A stretch of 64,000 nt of DNA, taken from Pararhizobium mangrovi (GTDB lineage Bacteria; Pseudomonadota; Alphaproteobacteria; Rhizobiales; Rhizobiaceae). This document shows, piece after piece, positions 32,849-42,963 of the stretch. The position numbers and the translations under genes were made by a program. The notes under the pieces are model-generated. The model saw nothing but the letters and a program-made list of their open reading frames with translations, had not been told where the DNA came from and made no database searches. Every line of letters begins with the position of its first letter. Position 1 is the stretch's first letter. The stretch is from NCBI RefSeq assembly GCF_006516965.1, contig NZ_VHLH01000019.1, forward strand, positions 36,363 to 100,362, in the 5' to 3' direction.

Positions 32849-33142
32849 CTACCCGTCCGGATTGTTGACGGTCCAGCGGAAGGGCTTCACCTCGACGGAG
32901 GAAAAAAGCCCTGCCTCGGCATAGGGGTCGGTGTCGGCGATGGCGCGCGCCTCGTCGGCGTCCGACGCCTCGATGATGACGAGCGAGCCGGTCGGCGAGC
33001 CATCGGCATCGGTGAAGGGGCCGGCCATCTTGAGCTGGCCCGCCTTGTTCATGCGGTCGAGATGTTCGAGGTGCTTGGGTCGGTTTTCCTGCCTGAGGTC
33101 GACGGAATCCGGCTTGTCGGTGCATAGGAGGGCAAAGAGCAT
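32849..33142 (-). CDS. YciI-family protein
   Basis: 97 residues. LFALLCTDKPDSVDLRQENR, HLEHLDRM, GPFTDADGSPTGSLVIIE and DPYAEAGLF are the YCII signature; the conserved His-Asp pair is kept. Members form small ferredoxin-like dimers, of unclear function. It lies between gpsA and the EVE gene with six-base gaps, so it is cotranscribed. Confidence 0.92.
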   Translation of the reverse strand: MLFALLCTDKPDSVDLRQENRPKHLEHLDRMNKAGQLKMAGPFTDADGSPTGSLVIIEASDADEARAIADTDPYAEAGLFSSVEVKPFRWTVNNPDG

Positions 33143-33148
33143 TGTGCT

Positions 33149-34153
33149 TTAGGATCCTTCGTTGGTGAGCGGCCGCTGCATCAGGGCCTCGAGCGCCTCG
33201 GCGACGGTCAGTCGCCCGGCGATGATTGCCGATACGGCATCGGTGATCGGCATGGCAATGCCGCGCTCGCGCGCAAGCCTGGCGGCCGCGGCCGCCGTGA
33301 ACGCGCCTTCGGCGAGCGCCGCACCCGGCCCGGTGAGGTCGGCAGGTGCCGCACCCTGGCCGAGCGCGATGCCGAAGCGCAGGTTGCGCGACTGGCGGCT
33401 CGTCGCCGTCAGCACCAGATCGCCGAGCCCTGAAAGGCCCGCGAGCGTTTCCGCACGCGCGCCGTCGGTGACGGCGAGCCGCGTGATCTCGGCGAGCCCG
33501 CGGGCGATGAGGGCCGCCCGGGCGGATTCGCCGAGACGGGCGCCCTCGACGATGCCGCAGGCGATCGCCAGCACGTTCTTGAGTGCCCCGCCGACCTGCA
33601 CGCCGATCGGATCGGCACCGGCATAGAGCCTGAAGTGATGGCCGGAGAGCGCCGCCGAAAGCGCTTCGGCCTCCGCGAGCGTTCCCGCGGCAAGCGTCAT
33701 CGCCGTCGGCAGGCCGGCGGCGATATCGGCCGCGAAGCCCGGTCCGGAGAGTACGGCGACCGGGTGGTCGGGCGCCTCCTCGGCGACGACCCCGGTAAGC
33801 AGCCGGCCGGTTTCCTTCTCGAAGCCCTTTGCGCACACGACGAGCGGCGCTTGCGCCTTCAGGTGCCCTGCCAGCGTACGCGCGGTGGCGCGCTGCGCCT
33901 GCGAGGGCACCGCGAGCAGGACGGCGTCGGCCGTTTCGATCGTCGCCGGATCGGCGGTCGGACGCAGCGTTTGCGGTAGTGCGACGCCCGGCAGATAGCC
34001 TGCGTTTTCGCGTTCGCGCTCCATCGCGGCCGCGCGCTCGCCATCGCGGGCGACGAGGAGCACCTGGCGGCCATGCCGCGCGACGACGGTGGCGAGTGCC
34101 GTACCGAAGGCGCCCGCGCCGACGACGGCGATGGTTCCCATATCCGCGCTCAT
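33149..34153 (-). CDS. gpsA: Glycerol-3-phosphate dehydrogenase [NAD(P)+]
   Basis: 334 residues. The N-terminal Rossmann motif [12 protein letters not shown], then the substrate region [31 protein letters not shown], and the catalytic Lys in [16 protein letters not shown] identify GpsA. It makes sn-glycerol-3-phosphate for phospholipids in the cytosol. ATG 34153, with another ATG four codons later. It follows tsaD by 13 bases. Confidence 0.95.
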   Translation of the reverse strand: MSADMGTIAVVGAGAFGTALATVVARHGRQVLLVARDGERAAAMERERENAGYLPGVALPQTLRPTADPATIETADAVLLAVPSQAQRATARTLAGHLKAQAPLVVCAKGFEKETGRLLTGVVAEEAPDHPVAVLSGPGFAADIAAGLPTAMTLAAGTLAEAEALSAALSGHHFRLYAGADPIGVQVGGALKNVLAIACGIVEGARLGESARAALIARGLAEITRLAVTDGARAETLAGLSGLGDLVLTATSRQSRNLRFGIALGQGAAPADLTGPGAALAEGAFTAAAAARLARERGIAMPITDAVSAIIAGRLTVAEALEALMQRPLTNEGS

Positions 34154-34166
34154 GCCTGATCCGTAC

Positions 34167-35279
34167 TCATGCCTTGGCCCCGCGGCGGCCGGAACCGATC
34201 AGCGCATCGGCGGTCTCGTCCAGTGGCCAGCGCGAGCGTGCGGCGACGGTCATTTCGGCCGGCGGCAGCCCGAGTGCGGCACGCTCCGCTCCCGCCCAGG
34301 CGATCATCGCCGCGTTGTCGGTGCAAAGGGCCGGCTGCGGGGCCACGAAGCGAAAGCCCTCGCCCGCACAGAAGTCCGTAAGCATGGCGCGGATCGCCCC
34401 GTTGGCCGCGACACCGCCGGCGACGACGAGCGTCGGGTCAGCCGCCTCGCATTCGTCGCGGAAGCGCGCGGCAGCACGCGAAAGCCGCTCCTTCAGCGTA
34501 TCGACGATCGCCGCCTGGAAGGAAGCGACGATGTCGGCGACATCCTGATCGGCGAGCGGAACGAGCGCTTCGGCGGCCTGACGCACCGCCGTCTTCAAGC
34601 CCGAGAAGGAGAAGTCGAGCCCGGGATTGCCCCGGAGCGGACGCGGAAAGGCGAAGCGGCGGGGATCGCCGGTTCGCGCGGCAGCCTCCACCGCCGGCCC
34701 GCCGGGATAGCCGAGCCCCAGAAGCTTGGCCGTCTTGTCGAAAGCTTCGCCGAGCGCATCGTCGATCGTCGTGCCCCAGCGGCGATACTTGCCGACGCCC
34801 TTCGCGAGCACGAGCTGGGTGTGGCCGCCGGAGACGAGAAGCATGAGATAGGGAAAGGCGACGCCGTCCGTCAGCCGCGCGGTTAGCGCGTGGCCTTCGA
34901 GATGGTTGATCGCGTAGAGCGGCTTGTCGGCGGCGCGCGCGAGCGCCTTGCCCGTCATCAGCCCGACGATCAGCCCGCCGATCAGCCCGGGCCCGGCAGT
35001 CGCGGCGATCGCGTCGACATCGCCAAGCGCGACGTTACCCTGCGACAGCGCCTCGGCGACGAGCGTGTCGAGAACCGCGACATGCGCGCGGGCGGCAAGC
35101 TCGGGCACGACGCCGCCAAAGGCGGCATGCTCCTCGATCTGGCTCATGACCACGTTCGAGACGATGGCACCGCTGCCGTCCGGCGCGCGCTCGACGAGTG
35201 CTGCGGCCGTTTCGTCGCAACTCGTCTCGATGCCGAGCACCCTCAAGGTGCGGCCGTCCTGGTTCCGCGGATGCGGCAT
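34167..35279 (-). CDS. tsaD: tRNA threonylcarbamoyladenosine synthase subunit TsaD
   Basis: 370 residues. [16 protein letters not shown] at the start, metal-binding His pair in [44 protein letters not shown] and [12 protein letters not shown] are all TsaD signatures. With TsaB, TsaE and TsaC it makes t6A37 in ANN-reading tRNAs, an essential step. It heads the minus-strand operon tsaD-gpsA-YciI-EVE-methyltransferase and is divergent from hemC with only a 70-base gap. Confidence 0.95.
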   Translation of the reverse strand: MPHPRNQDGRTLRVLGIETSCDETAAALVERAPDGSGAIVSNVVMSQIEEHAAFGGVVPELAARAHVAVLDTLVAEALSQGNVALGDVDAIAATAGPGLIGGLIVGLMTGKALARAADKPLYAINHLEGHALTARLTDGVAFPYLMLLVSGGHTQLVLAKGVGKYRRWGTTIDDALGEAFDKTAKLLGLGYPGGPAVEAAARTGDPRRFAFPRPLRGNPGLDFSFSGLKTAVRQAAEALVPLADQDVADIVASFQAAIVDTLKERLSRAAARFRDECEAADPTLVVAGGVAANGAIRAMLTDFCAGEGFRFVAPQPALCTDNAAMIAWAGAERAALGLPPAEMTVAARSRWPLDETADALIGSGRRGAKA

Positions 35280-35349
35280 CGTGGCTCCGACGATTGCCTG
35301 TGCCGTTCAAGGCGTCTACGAACGGATCGCTAGCAACGGACTGGAACGG

Positions 35350-36279
35350 ATGCAAACGAAACCGTATCGCATCGGCACGCGGGCAAGCCCGCTGGCCCAG
35401 GCACAGGCCCGGGAGGCACGCGACCGACTGATGGCCGCGCACGACCTGCCGGAAGAGGCCTTCGAGATCGTCGTCCTGTCGACGCGGGGCGACCGCGTGC
35501 AGGATCGCCCGCTCTCCGAGATCGGCGGCAAGGGGCTCTTCACGCTGGAACTGGAGGAACAGCTTTCCGACGGGCGGCTCGATTTCGCGGTGCATTCGTC
35601 GAAAGACATGCCGACCGTGCTGCCCGAGGGGCTTCATCTCTCCGGCTTCCTGCCGCGGGCGGACATGCGCGACGCGCTGATCGCCAACGGCTCGACGAGC
35701 ATCGCCGAGCTTGCGGACGGCGCGACGGTCGGTACCGCCTCGCTTCGCCGGCAGGCGCTGGTGCGCCGCATGCGGCCGGACGTCACGGTCGTCTCCTTTC
35801 GCGGTTCGGTCCAGACGCGCCTGCGCAAGCTGCAGGACGGCCTGGCCGATGCGACGCTGCTCGCCAATGCGGGCCTCGTGCGCCTCGACATGGAGCACGT
35901 GGCGAGCGCCGTGCTGGACCCGTCGACATTTCCCCCGGCGCTCGGCCAGGGGGCGATCTGCATCGAAAGCCGGGAGAACGACGCGCATACCGACGCGCTT
36001 GTCGCCGGTGTCGATCACCATCCGACACGCACCGCGCTCGAATGCGAACGCGCCTTCCTCGCCGCGCTCGACGGCTCCTGCCGCACGCCGATCGCGGGGC
36101 TCGCGCAGATCGACGGCGAAAGCCTTTCCTTCTTCGGCATCATCCTGACGCCGGACGGCACCACCGTTCACGAGATCAGCCGGGAAGGCCGCGCACGGGA
36201 AGCGGATGAACTCGGCCGGAAGGCGGGCGAGACGTTGAGGCTCGAAGCGGGAACGGGCTTTTTCGAAAGCTGGGTCTGA
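35350..36279 (+). CDS. hemC: Porphobilinogen deaminase (hydroxymethylbilane synthase)
   Basis: 309 residues from ATG 35350. [61 protein letters not shown] and the dipyrromethane cofactor Cys in LDGSCRTPI (residue 244) are all present. It joins four porphobilinogens in tetrapyrrole synthesis. The gene starts hemC-hemD-mitofilin-hemY and is divergent from tsaD, the standard order in this bacterial group. Confidence 0.96.
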   Translation: MQTKPYRIGTRASPLAQAQAREARDRLMAAHDLPEEAFEIVVLSTRGDRVQDRPLSEIGGKGLFTLELEEQLSDGRLDFAVHSSKDMPTVLPEGLHLSGFLPRADMRDALIANGSTSIAELADGATVGTASLRRQALVRRMRPDVTVVSFRGSVQTRLRKLQDGLADATLLANAGLVRLDMEHVASAVLDPSTFPPALGQGAICIESRENDAHTDALVAGVDHHPTRTALECERAFLAALDGSCRTPIAGLAQIDGESLSFFGIILTPDGTTVHEISREGRAREADELGRKAGETLRLEAGTGFFESWV

Positions 36280-36286
36280 GGCCGCG

Positions 36287-37024
36287 ATGCGCGTGCTCGT
36301 CACCCGCCCCGAACCCGACGCCCAGCGTACCGCGGAGCGGCTGCGGGCGGCGGGTTTCGAACCGATCGTCCTGCCCGTTTCGCGCCGCGTCGGCGATCCG
36401 GCGGCGCTGGAAGCGGCGGTTTCGCGTCCCGTTTGCGCCCTTGCGCTGACGAGCCGCAACGCAGCACGCGTGCTTGCCGAGGCACCGGCGGCACGTGAGG
36501 CATGGCATGCCCTGCCTGTCTTCACCGTCGGCGAAGGGACGGCCGCAGCCGCGCGTGAGGCGGGGTTCGATGATATTGTGACTTCCGGCGGAACCGGCGA
36601 AGCGCTCGCGGCAACGATCGCGCGTCTTGGCGTCGCGCGCGAAACCGCACCGCTCGCCTATTGCGCCGGCAGGCCGCGAAGCGTCGTTCTCGAAGGGCGC
36701 CTTGCCGCTTTTCGTGTGCCGTTCATCGCGATCGACTGCTACGCCATGGAAAGCGTGCGCCATTCGGCGCAGGCGTTGGAGGCCATGCTTTTCGACGGCG
36801 GAGCGGTAGAAGCGGCGGTCTTTTATTCGGCCGAAAGCGCCAAGCGGTTCTTTGCGTTATTGAGACACGCGGATCTTTCGGATCGATTCGCCCCGCTATG
36901 CATTCCATGCATGAGCGAACGGGTGGCCGCCGCGGTGCCGGAGAGGTTTCGTGCGGCCGTATGCCTCGCCGAACGGCCGGAGGAGGGCCATCTGCTTGAA
37001 ATTCTCGCCGCGATGCGGGATTGA
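36287..37024 (+). CDS. hemD: Uroporphyrinogen-III synthase
   Basis: 245 residues, seven bases after hemC. The two-lobed HemD pattern is recognisable though divergent, as usual: MRVLVTRPEPDAQRTAERL, LALTSRNAARVL, PVFTVGEGTAAAAREAGF and VFYSAESAKRFF. It closes and inverts ring D of hydroxymethylbilane. Position directly after hemC makes the assignment firm. Confidence 0.93.
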   Translation: MRVLVTRPEPDAQRTAERLRAAGFEPIVLPVSRRVGDPAALEAAVSRPVCALALTSRNAARVLAEAPAAREAWHALPVFTVGEGTAAAAREAGFDDIVTSGGTGEALAATIARLGVARETAPLAYCAGRPRSVVLEGRLAAFRVPFIAIDCYAMESVRHSAQALEAMLFDGGAVEAAVFYSAESAKRFFALLRHADLSDRFAPLCIPCMSERVAAAVPERFRAAVCLAERPEEGHLLEILAAMRD

Positions 37025-37111
37025 GAAACCCCGCCTTGCGGGCCGTTTCCGTTCCCGGCAAAGCTGTTCTAGGATCGGGCGCGGCACGTGTCCGGTGCGA
37101 AAGGATTTTTG

Positions 37112-39049
37112 ATGGCGCAACGCAGGCCTCCCCGCCGTTCGAAGAGCAAACGTCCGCAACAGACGATCGATCTCGAGGCCGAAAAGAGCCCTGGGACGAA
37201 GCCGGAGGACAAAACGGCTGCCGGCAGCACGGCCGAAACGCCGTCCGCCGCAGCGCCGGCCGGCGCGCCGAACGACGGCCCGAGCAAGAGCGAAGCCGCT
37301 CCGAAGGTGCCGACCGACAAGCCACAGGACGCGAAGTCGCAGGACGCGAAGCCGGACGACAAGGGTACGACGTCTTCCGCCGCATCCAGCACGTCGTCCG
37401 CGAACCCGACGACCGGACAGAAGCCCGTCGACGAGGCCGGAGCCGCCGAGACCGCCCCGGCCAAGACGCCGGAAGCCAAGACCCCGGAAGCCGGGACCGT
37501 AGCAGCTGGGACTGCAGCAACGGGGACCCCGTCGGGCGCCGGCGAAACGGGCAAGACGACGACCGACGCGCCCAAAGGTCCGACCGCGTCCGGAAGCACC
37601 CCATCCGGCGGCTCGACTTCCGGTAGCACATCGGGCAGCGCCGCTTCCGGCGACAAGGCGGCTACGTCCGGCGCCAAGCCCTCGACGCCGAGCGCTTCGC
37701 CGAAGACGCCCGAGACGAAATCCACAGCATCGTCCCCGACGCCGAAGAGCGGGTCGACCCCGGGCAACGCTCCGTCGGGTCAATCCCCGAGCCCGGCTAC
37801 AACGGGCCAGGCCGCAACGAGCCAGGCTGCAAAAGGCCAGCCCGCAACCGGCCAGCCTGCTACCGCTACGAGCGCTGCGAGCGGCAACACACCGGCAGCA
37901 GGCGCGAAAACGGACGGGAACACGAGCAGCGGCGCAAAGAGCGCCACAGGCTCCTCGACGGATGCCAAGCCGACGGCGAAGAGCACGCCCTCATCCATCA
38001 CGAGCAGCGCCTCCTCGCCGTCGGAACCACGTTCCACGGGCAGCGCCACGACGGGTTCCGCCTCGTCGGGGAGCAGAGGGTCGGAGGGAGCTTCCGCGAC
38101 GAGCACCTCGGCAGTACCCGCCGGGGCGCGCCGGGCCGGTGGCAAGCGCGGCTTCGTTGCCGGCCTCGTCGGCGGCGCGATCGTCGTCGCGATCGTTCTT
38201 CTCCTGCAATCGAACGGCATTCTGCCTGTGCCGCACGGCGCGCAGACGCAGAAGACGATCGCCAGCCTTTCCGGCCGCGTCGACCAGCTCGGCAACACGG
38301 TCGGCACGCTCAAGAACGCAAGTTCCGGTTCCGGTGATACGGCGAATGCGATCAAATCGCTTCAGGGCACCGTGCAGGACCTGCAGCAGCGCGTCGCGAA
38401 GCTTTCCAACGCGGCATCTGCCGGCGGATCGAACGACAATTCCGCGGACATCGCCAAGCTTCGCGACCAGATGGGGCAGATCTCGGACCGCCTCGACACC
38501 CTTCAGCAGAAGGTGAGCCAGGCGAGCGCCGAGGGCGGCGTCATTCGGGCTGTCGTCGCGAGCAACCTGCAGGCCGCGATCGCACGCGGCAGATCGTTCT
38601 CCGCGCAGGCCGAACTCTATCAGAAGCTTTCGCCGCAGGATTCCAACGCCGGCCAGCTCGCAAAGCTCGCCGATGCGGGCGTGCCTTCCATGAGCGATCT
38701 TCACCAGCGCTTCCAGCAGGCTTCCGACGCCATCCTCTCGGCCACGCAGGGCGGGAACGACGGCGACGGCGTCTTCGGTCGGCTGATGTCCGGCGCGCAG
38801 TCGATGATCACGGTGCGGCGCACGGGCGACGCGAAGGGCCAGGCGCCGGATGCGATCGTCGCGCGCATGGGGAATGCGCTCGACGACGGCAACCTTCAAA
38901 AGGTGCTCGACGAGTTCAAATCTCTGCCGAAGGCGGGCCAGAAGGCCGGGCGGGATTTCGCCAATGCGGTCGGCAAGCGGCGCCAGGCCGAAAAGCTCGC
39001 CGACCAGGCGGTGCAAACGACGATGCCGGCAAACGGCAAACAGGGCTAG
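37112..39049 (+). CDS. Mitofilin-family inner-membrane protein (COG4223)
   Basis: 645 residues. About 1-340 is low-complexity, rich in Ala, Ser, Thr, Pro, Gly and Lys with many short TGQPA- and GST-like repeats. One membrane helix follows (about 347-367, GFVAGLVGGAIVVAIVLLL), then a periplasmic coiled coil (VDQLGNTVGTL, LQGTVQDLQQRVAKL) and the C-terminal mitofilin signature (MITVRRTGDAKG, GNALDDGNLQKVLDEF). The bacterial family shapes intracytoplasmic membrane or crista-like junctions and lies in hem operons of alphaproteobacteria. I chose ATG 37112 because AAGGA precedes it. The N-terminal part is unusually long. Confidence 0.9.
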   Translation: MAQRRPPRRSKSKRPQQTIDLEAEKSPGTKPEDKTAAGSTAETPSAAAPAGAPNDGPSKSEAAPKVPTDKPQDAKSQDAKPDDKGTTSSAASSTSSANPTTGQKPVDEAGAAETAPAKTPEAKTPEAGTVAAGTAATGTPSGAGETGKTTTDAPKGPTASGSTPSGGSTSGSTSGSAASGDKAATSGAKPSTPSASPKTPETKSTASSPTPKSGSTPGNAPSGQSPSPATTGQAATSQAAKGQPATGQPATATSAASGNTPAAGAKTDGNTSSGAKSATGSSTDAKPTAKSTPSSITSSASSPSEPRSTGSATTGSASSGSRGSEGASATSTSAVPAGARRAGGKRGFVAGLVGGAIVVAIVLLLQSNGILPVPHGAQTQKTIASLSGRVDQLGNTVGTLKNASSGSGDTANAIKSLQGTVQDLQQRVAKLSNAASAGGSNDNSADIAKLRDQMGQISDRLDTLQQKVSQASAEGGVIRAVVASNLQAAIARGRSFSAQAELYQKLSPQDSNAGQLAKLADAGVPSMSDLHQRFQQASDAILSATQGGNDGDGVFGRLMSGAQSMITVRRTGDAKGQAPDAIVARMGNALDDGNLQKVLDEFKSLPKAGQKAGRDFANAVGKRRQAEKLADQAVQTTMPANGKQG

Positions 39050-39061
39050 GAACGGCAGCAC

Positions 39062-41098
39062 ATGGTACGACTTCTCATCTTCGTCATCGTCGTTCTCGCC
39101 ATCGGCTCGGGCTTCGCCTGGCTGGCGGACCGGCCGGGCGATCTGCTGATCACCTGGCAGGGCCGCGAGATCGAGATGTCGCTGACCGTCGGCATCGCGC
39201 TGGTGCTCGTGGCGGTCGTCGTCATCCTGCTTCTCGCGTGGCTCGTCCGCGCGCTGCTCGCCTCCCCGCATCGCATCCGGCGCGGCATGCGCAATCGCCG
39301 CCGGGATCGCGGCTACGCCGCGCTTTCGCGTGGCCTGATCGCCGCTGGAGCGGGCGACGCCGTGACCGCCCGCAAGATGAACAAGCGCAGCCAGACCCTG
39401 ATCGAAGCCGATCGCGAGCCGCTCATTCACCTTCTCGAAGCGCAGACTGCGCTGATCGAGGGCAACCACGACGCCGCACGCGCCAAGTTCGAAGAGATGG
39501 CGGAACGCAAGGAAACCCGCGAGCTCGGCCTGCGCGGCCTCTACCTCGAGGCGCGCCGGCTCGGCTCTGAGGAAGCCGCGCATCAATACGCCGACCGGGC
39601 CGTGGAAGCCGCGCCGCAGCTGCCATGGGCGGCGGAGGCCTCGCTCGAATACCGCTCGCGCGAGAAGGATTGGGACGGAGCGATCCGGCTTCTGGACAAG
39701 CAGCGCGACGCCAAGATCGTCAAGCGCGAGGATGCCGATCGACTGAAGGCCGTTCTCCTGACGGCGCGTGCCATGGAGCGCATCGACCGGGAGCCGCACG
39801 AGGCACGCTCGGACGCCGAAAAGGCCGTGAAACTGGCCCCGACGCTGGTGCCGGCGGCCGTCATCGCCGCACGCGCATGCTTCCGTGACAACCATCTGCG
39901 CCGCGGCATGCGCACCATCGAAAAGTGCTGGAAGGACACCCCGCATCCCGAACTCGCCGAAGCCTACGTGTTCGCTCGCCAGGGGGATTCCGCACGCGAC
40001 CGGCTGCGGCGCGCGGAGCGGCTCGAAAGCGTTCGTCCCGATCATGTCGAATCGTCGATCGCGCTCGCCCATGCCGCGCTCGACGCGCAGGAATTCTCCA
40101 AGGCACGCGAAAAGGCCGAGGAAGCCGCGCGCGTCGACGGCCGCGAAAGCGTCTACCTGCTTCTCGCCGACATCGAAGAGGCCGAGACCGGCGACCAGGG
40201 CCGCGTGCGCCACTGGCTCGGTCAGGCGGTACGCGCGAACCGAGACCCGGCCTGGACGGCGGACGGCTACGTCGCCGAGCACTGGGCGCCCGTCTCTCCC
40301 GTTACCGGCAAGCTCGACGCCTTCGAATGGCGCGTACCCGTCGAACAGCTTCACGGCGCGATCGCGGAAGGCCACACCGGACGCGAAAGCGAAGCCGAAC
40401 ACGCGATCCGCACGCTGCCGCCGGTCAGCGAGCCTGCCGGTGCGCCGGACGACGTGAAGGATCAAGCGGTCGACGTCGAGCTAGAAAAGCCGGTCGAGCG
40501 TGCAAAGCCTGTCGAGGACGAAAAGAAGAGCGCAGCGCCGCACGCCGGCAAGGCGAAGCCGGAACCGGTAAAGGAAGAAGCCGCTGCCGGGGTCGCCGAA
40601 CGGAAGGCGCCCGTCTCGGAAAAGACCGGCACGGCGAAGACGAGCGCGGAGGGTACCGCGGCCGAAGCGAAGCGGGATGCAACGACTCCGCCGGATGCGG
40701 CGGCCCGGGCAAACGGCGCGCGCGGTACCGACGAAGCATCGGCCACGCGCCGCGAAGCCGATCGTTCCATCACGGCGACGGGCGAAAAGAAGACCGGCGA
40801 AAAGGTCCCTACCGAAAAGACGTCATCGCCCGGCGCTACGCCGAATGAGCCGACCGCGCGCGACGTCGAGATCGAAACCGGGCATGGCAAGCCGGCGCCG
40901 GCGGGCACCAATTCCAGGGCCGTGTCGATCGAACGCCCCGGCTCCACCCCGGCCGAAGCGAAACCGGGTAGCGCCTCCTCGAATTCCGCCGGCAAGACCG
41001 AAGCGACGAAGGCCGGCGACGACGAGAGCCGCCGTGCGCCGGACGATCCGGGCACCGAGACCGATCAGACGAAAAAGAAGCGGTTCGGCCTGTTCTAG
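39062..41098 (+). CDS. hemY: HemY-type TPR membrane protein
   Basis: 678 residues, starting 13 bases after the mitofilin gene. Two N-terminal membrane helices (about 3-18 and 38-62) enclose the HemY_N domain (WLADRPGDLLITWQGREIEM); TPR-like repeats run to about residue 450. The last 220 residues or so are a charged, Lys/Glu/Ala/Thr-rich disordered tail ending KKKRFGLF. The protein is membrane-bound, associated with tetrapyrrole synthesis by operon but without proven enzymatic role; it is not the protoporphyrinogen oxidase also named HemY. The long tail is unusual in length. Confidence 0.9.
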   Translation: MVRLLIFVIVVLAIGSGFAWLADRPGDLLITWQGREIEMSLTVGIALVLVAVVVILLLAWLVRALLASPHRIRRGMRNRRRDRGYAALSRGLIAAGAGDAVTARKMNKRSQTLIEADREPLIHLLEAQTALIEGNHDAARAKFEEMAERKETRELGLRGLYLEARRLGSEEAAHQYADRAVEAAPQLPWAAEASLEYRSREKDWDGAIRLLDKQRDAKIVKREDADRLKAVLLTARAMERIDREPHEARSDAEKAVKLAPTLVPAAVIAARACFRDNHLRRGMRTIEKCWKDTPHPELAEAYVFARQGDSARDRLRRAERLESVRPDHVESSIALAHAALDAQEFSKAREKAEEAARVDGRESVYLLLADIEEAETGDQGRVRHWLGQAVRANRDPAWTADGYVAEHWAPVSPVTGKLDAFEWRVPVEQLHGAIAEGHTGRESEAEHAIRTLPPVSEPAGAPDDVKDQAVDVELEKPVERAKPVEDEKKSAAPHAGKAKPEPVKEEAAAGVAERKAPVSEKTGTAKTSAEGTAAEAKRDATTPPDAAARANGARGTDEASATRREADRSITATGEKKTGEKVPTEKTSSPGATPNEPTARDVEIETGHGKPAPAGTNSRAVSIERPGSTPAEAKPGSASSNSAGKTEATKAGDDESRRAPDDPGTETDQTKKKRFGLF

Positions 41099-41203
41099 CT
41101 TCCCGTCGTTGACGACCGCAGGTCCAAGAAACGGACGACCGACCGTCCACGATGCGGCGTACCGCAAGCGGGCCGCCAGAACGCGAAAGTACGAGGACGA
41201 ACC

Positions 41204-41689
41204 ATGTTCGATCGTATCCAGGCCTTCCTGCGCCAGGCGGCCGGGGCCAACAGCGCGGAAAGCGCCTTCACGCGGGACGATCCACGCGTGGCGATGGCGG
41301 CGCTCTTCTTCCACGTCGTCAATGCCGACGGCGAGGTGCGCGAGAGCGAGCGCGAGCGGCTGCGCACGATCCTGAAGACGGAATGGTCGCTCGACGAGGC
41401 AGAGCTCGACCGGCTCGTCGTAGCCGGCCGGGAGACGGACGCGCAATCCGTCGACCTCTACCGGTCCAGCATCCTTCTCAAGCACACGCTGGACGAAACG
41501 CACCGGCTGGGCTTCATCGAACTCCTCTGGGAAATCGCCTATGCGGACGGCGTGCGGGACGAGCTCGAGGAAAACGTGATCTGGCGGATCGCCGAACTTA
41601 TGGGCGTTTCCGGCCGCGACCGCGTGCTTTTGCGCCGCAAGGTCGCCGAGCGCGCCGGCGATACCGACACCGGGACGGATACCGACTAG
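41204..41689 (+). CDS. TerB-family protein
   Basis: 161 residues. The TerB-like helical fold is seen in VAMAALFFHVVNADGEVRESERERL and FIELLWEIAYADGVRDELEEN, two Asp-containing EF-hand-like turns (NADGEV, YADGVRD) that bind metal in the family. Stand-alone chromosomal TerB proteins are common and not limited to tellurite resistance. The gene lies 105 bases after hemY, convergent with the MFS gene. Confidence 0.88.
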   Translation: MFDRIQAFLRQAAGANSAESAFTRDDPRVAMAALFFHVVNADGEVRESERERLRTILKTEWSLDEAELDRLVVAGRETDAQSVDLYRSSILLKHTLDETHRLGFIELLWEIAYADGVRDELEENVIWRIAELMGVSGRDRVLLRRKVAERAGDTDTGTDTD

Positions 41690-41775
41690 CCTTCCCGTCT
41701 CGTCGCCGACGCCACGGAGAATGCACCCGGCCGAACGAGCAGGCCGATATGGCCCTTCCGGCGGATTCGCGCCCT

Positions 41776-42963
41776 TCAGGCTTCGGCTCTTTCCGGCGGA
41801 ATGAGGTTTTCGACCTTGCGCATGGCGGGAAAGAGCCGGCCCCATAGCGCCGTCACGATAAGCGTGCCCACGCCGCCGAGAACGACGGTCGGTACCGTGC
41901 CGATCAGTGCGGCCATGCCGCCGGCGCGAAACTCGCCAAGCTCGTTCGAGGCGCCGATAAAGACCATGTTCACCGCGCTGACGCGACCGCGAAGCTGGTC
42001 GGGCGTCCACAGCTGGATCAGCGTCTGGCGGACATAGACCGAGATCATGTCGGCCGCGCCCATGGCGATTAGCGCGACGACGGAAAGCCAGGGCGTTCGC
42101 GACAGGCCGAAGACGATCGTGCCGAGACCGAAGATCGCCACACCCAGAAGCATCGCCTTGCCGGCGCCGTTGCGGATCGGCCGCGCGGCAAGCAGTGCGG
42201 CCATCGCGACGGCGCCGATGCCGGGCCCGGCGCGCAGCATGCCGAGGCCCCAGGGCCCAAGGTGCAGGATGTCGCGCGCGAAGACGGGCATCAGCGCCAC
42301 CGCGCCGCCGAGCAGCACCGCCACCATGTCGAGCGACACGGCGCCGAGTACGATCTTTTCTTCCCAGATATGGCGAAAGCCCGCCGAAAGCGTGCGCCAG
42401 CTCTGCGGCTCCTTCGTGAACCGCTGGGGCGGACTGGCGACCATGAGGATGCTGAGCGAAGCCGCCACGAACAGAACGAGCGCGAGCGCATAGGGCACGC
42501 GCGCGCCGAACCCGTAGAGAAGCCCGCCGACCACGGGGCCGACGATGGAGGCGACCTGCCAGGCGGAAGAGTTCCAGGCGACGGCGTTGGGTACGTCTTC
42601 CTCGGGCACGAGATTGGGCGCCAGCGACTGCGCGGCCGGCCCGAAAAAGGCACGCGCGATGCCGAGCGCCACGAGCACGGCGAAGATGGCCGGCACGGAT
42701 GCATCGTCGAGCGCGGTGATGATCGTGAGCAGGCCCGCACATACCAGCGAGACGCCCTCGCATGCCGACATGATCGCCCGTCGGCCGAACCGGTCGGCCG
42801 CCGATCCCGTCACGAGCGTCAGGTCGTAGACCTGCCAGCCGACCGCGACGACCACCACCTCCATGGCGAAGGTCTCGAAGAAGCGGGAAGCGAAATAGTA
42901 ACGATAGGAGCGGTGGCCGAACGCGGCAAAGCGTTCCACGGACACTGAAGGCGAAGCGGGCAT
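41776..42963 (-). CDS. Major-facilitator-superfamily transporter, EntS-like
   Basis: 395 residues from ATG 42963, about eleven to twelve membrane helices. FASRFFETFAMEVVVVAVGWQ opens helix 1; SAADRFGRRAIMSACEG is the MFS motif A loop; GPVVGGLLYGFGARVPYA marks helix 5. It resembles the MFS_3 (enterobactin exporter EntS-like) branch, a proton-driven drug/metabolite exporter in the inner membrane. Upstream open frame was rejected because it lacks hydrophobic or conserved character. Substrate unknown. Confidence 0.88.
   Translation of the reverse strand: MPASPSVSVERFAAFGHRSYRYYFASRFFETFAMEVVVVAVGWQVYDLTLVTGSAADRFGRRAIMSACEGVSLVCAGLLTIITALDDASVPAIFAVLVALGIARAFFGPAAQSLAPNLVPEEDVPNAVAWNSSAWQVASIVGPVVGGLLYGFGARVPYALALVLFVAASLSILMVASPPQRFTKEPQSWRTLSAGFRHIWEEKIVLGAVSLDMVAVLLGGAVALMPVFARDILHLGPWGLGMLRAGPGIGAVAMAALLAARPIRNGAGKAMLLGVAIFGLGTIVFGLSRTPWLSVVALIAMGAADMISVYVRQTLIQLWTPDQLRGRVSAVNMVFIGASNELGEFRAGGMAALIGTVPTVVLGGVGTLIVTALWGRLFPAMRKVENLIPPERAEA

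Noticed and set aside
37991..40465. An 824-codon minus-strand frame opposite the mitofilin and hemY genes
   Set aside because: Antisense shadow of two well-supported genes; no motif and shadow-type composition.
41204..41689. Tellurite-resistance locus
   Set aside because: A lone TerB without terC, terD or terE is not a resistance operon.
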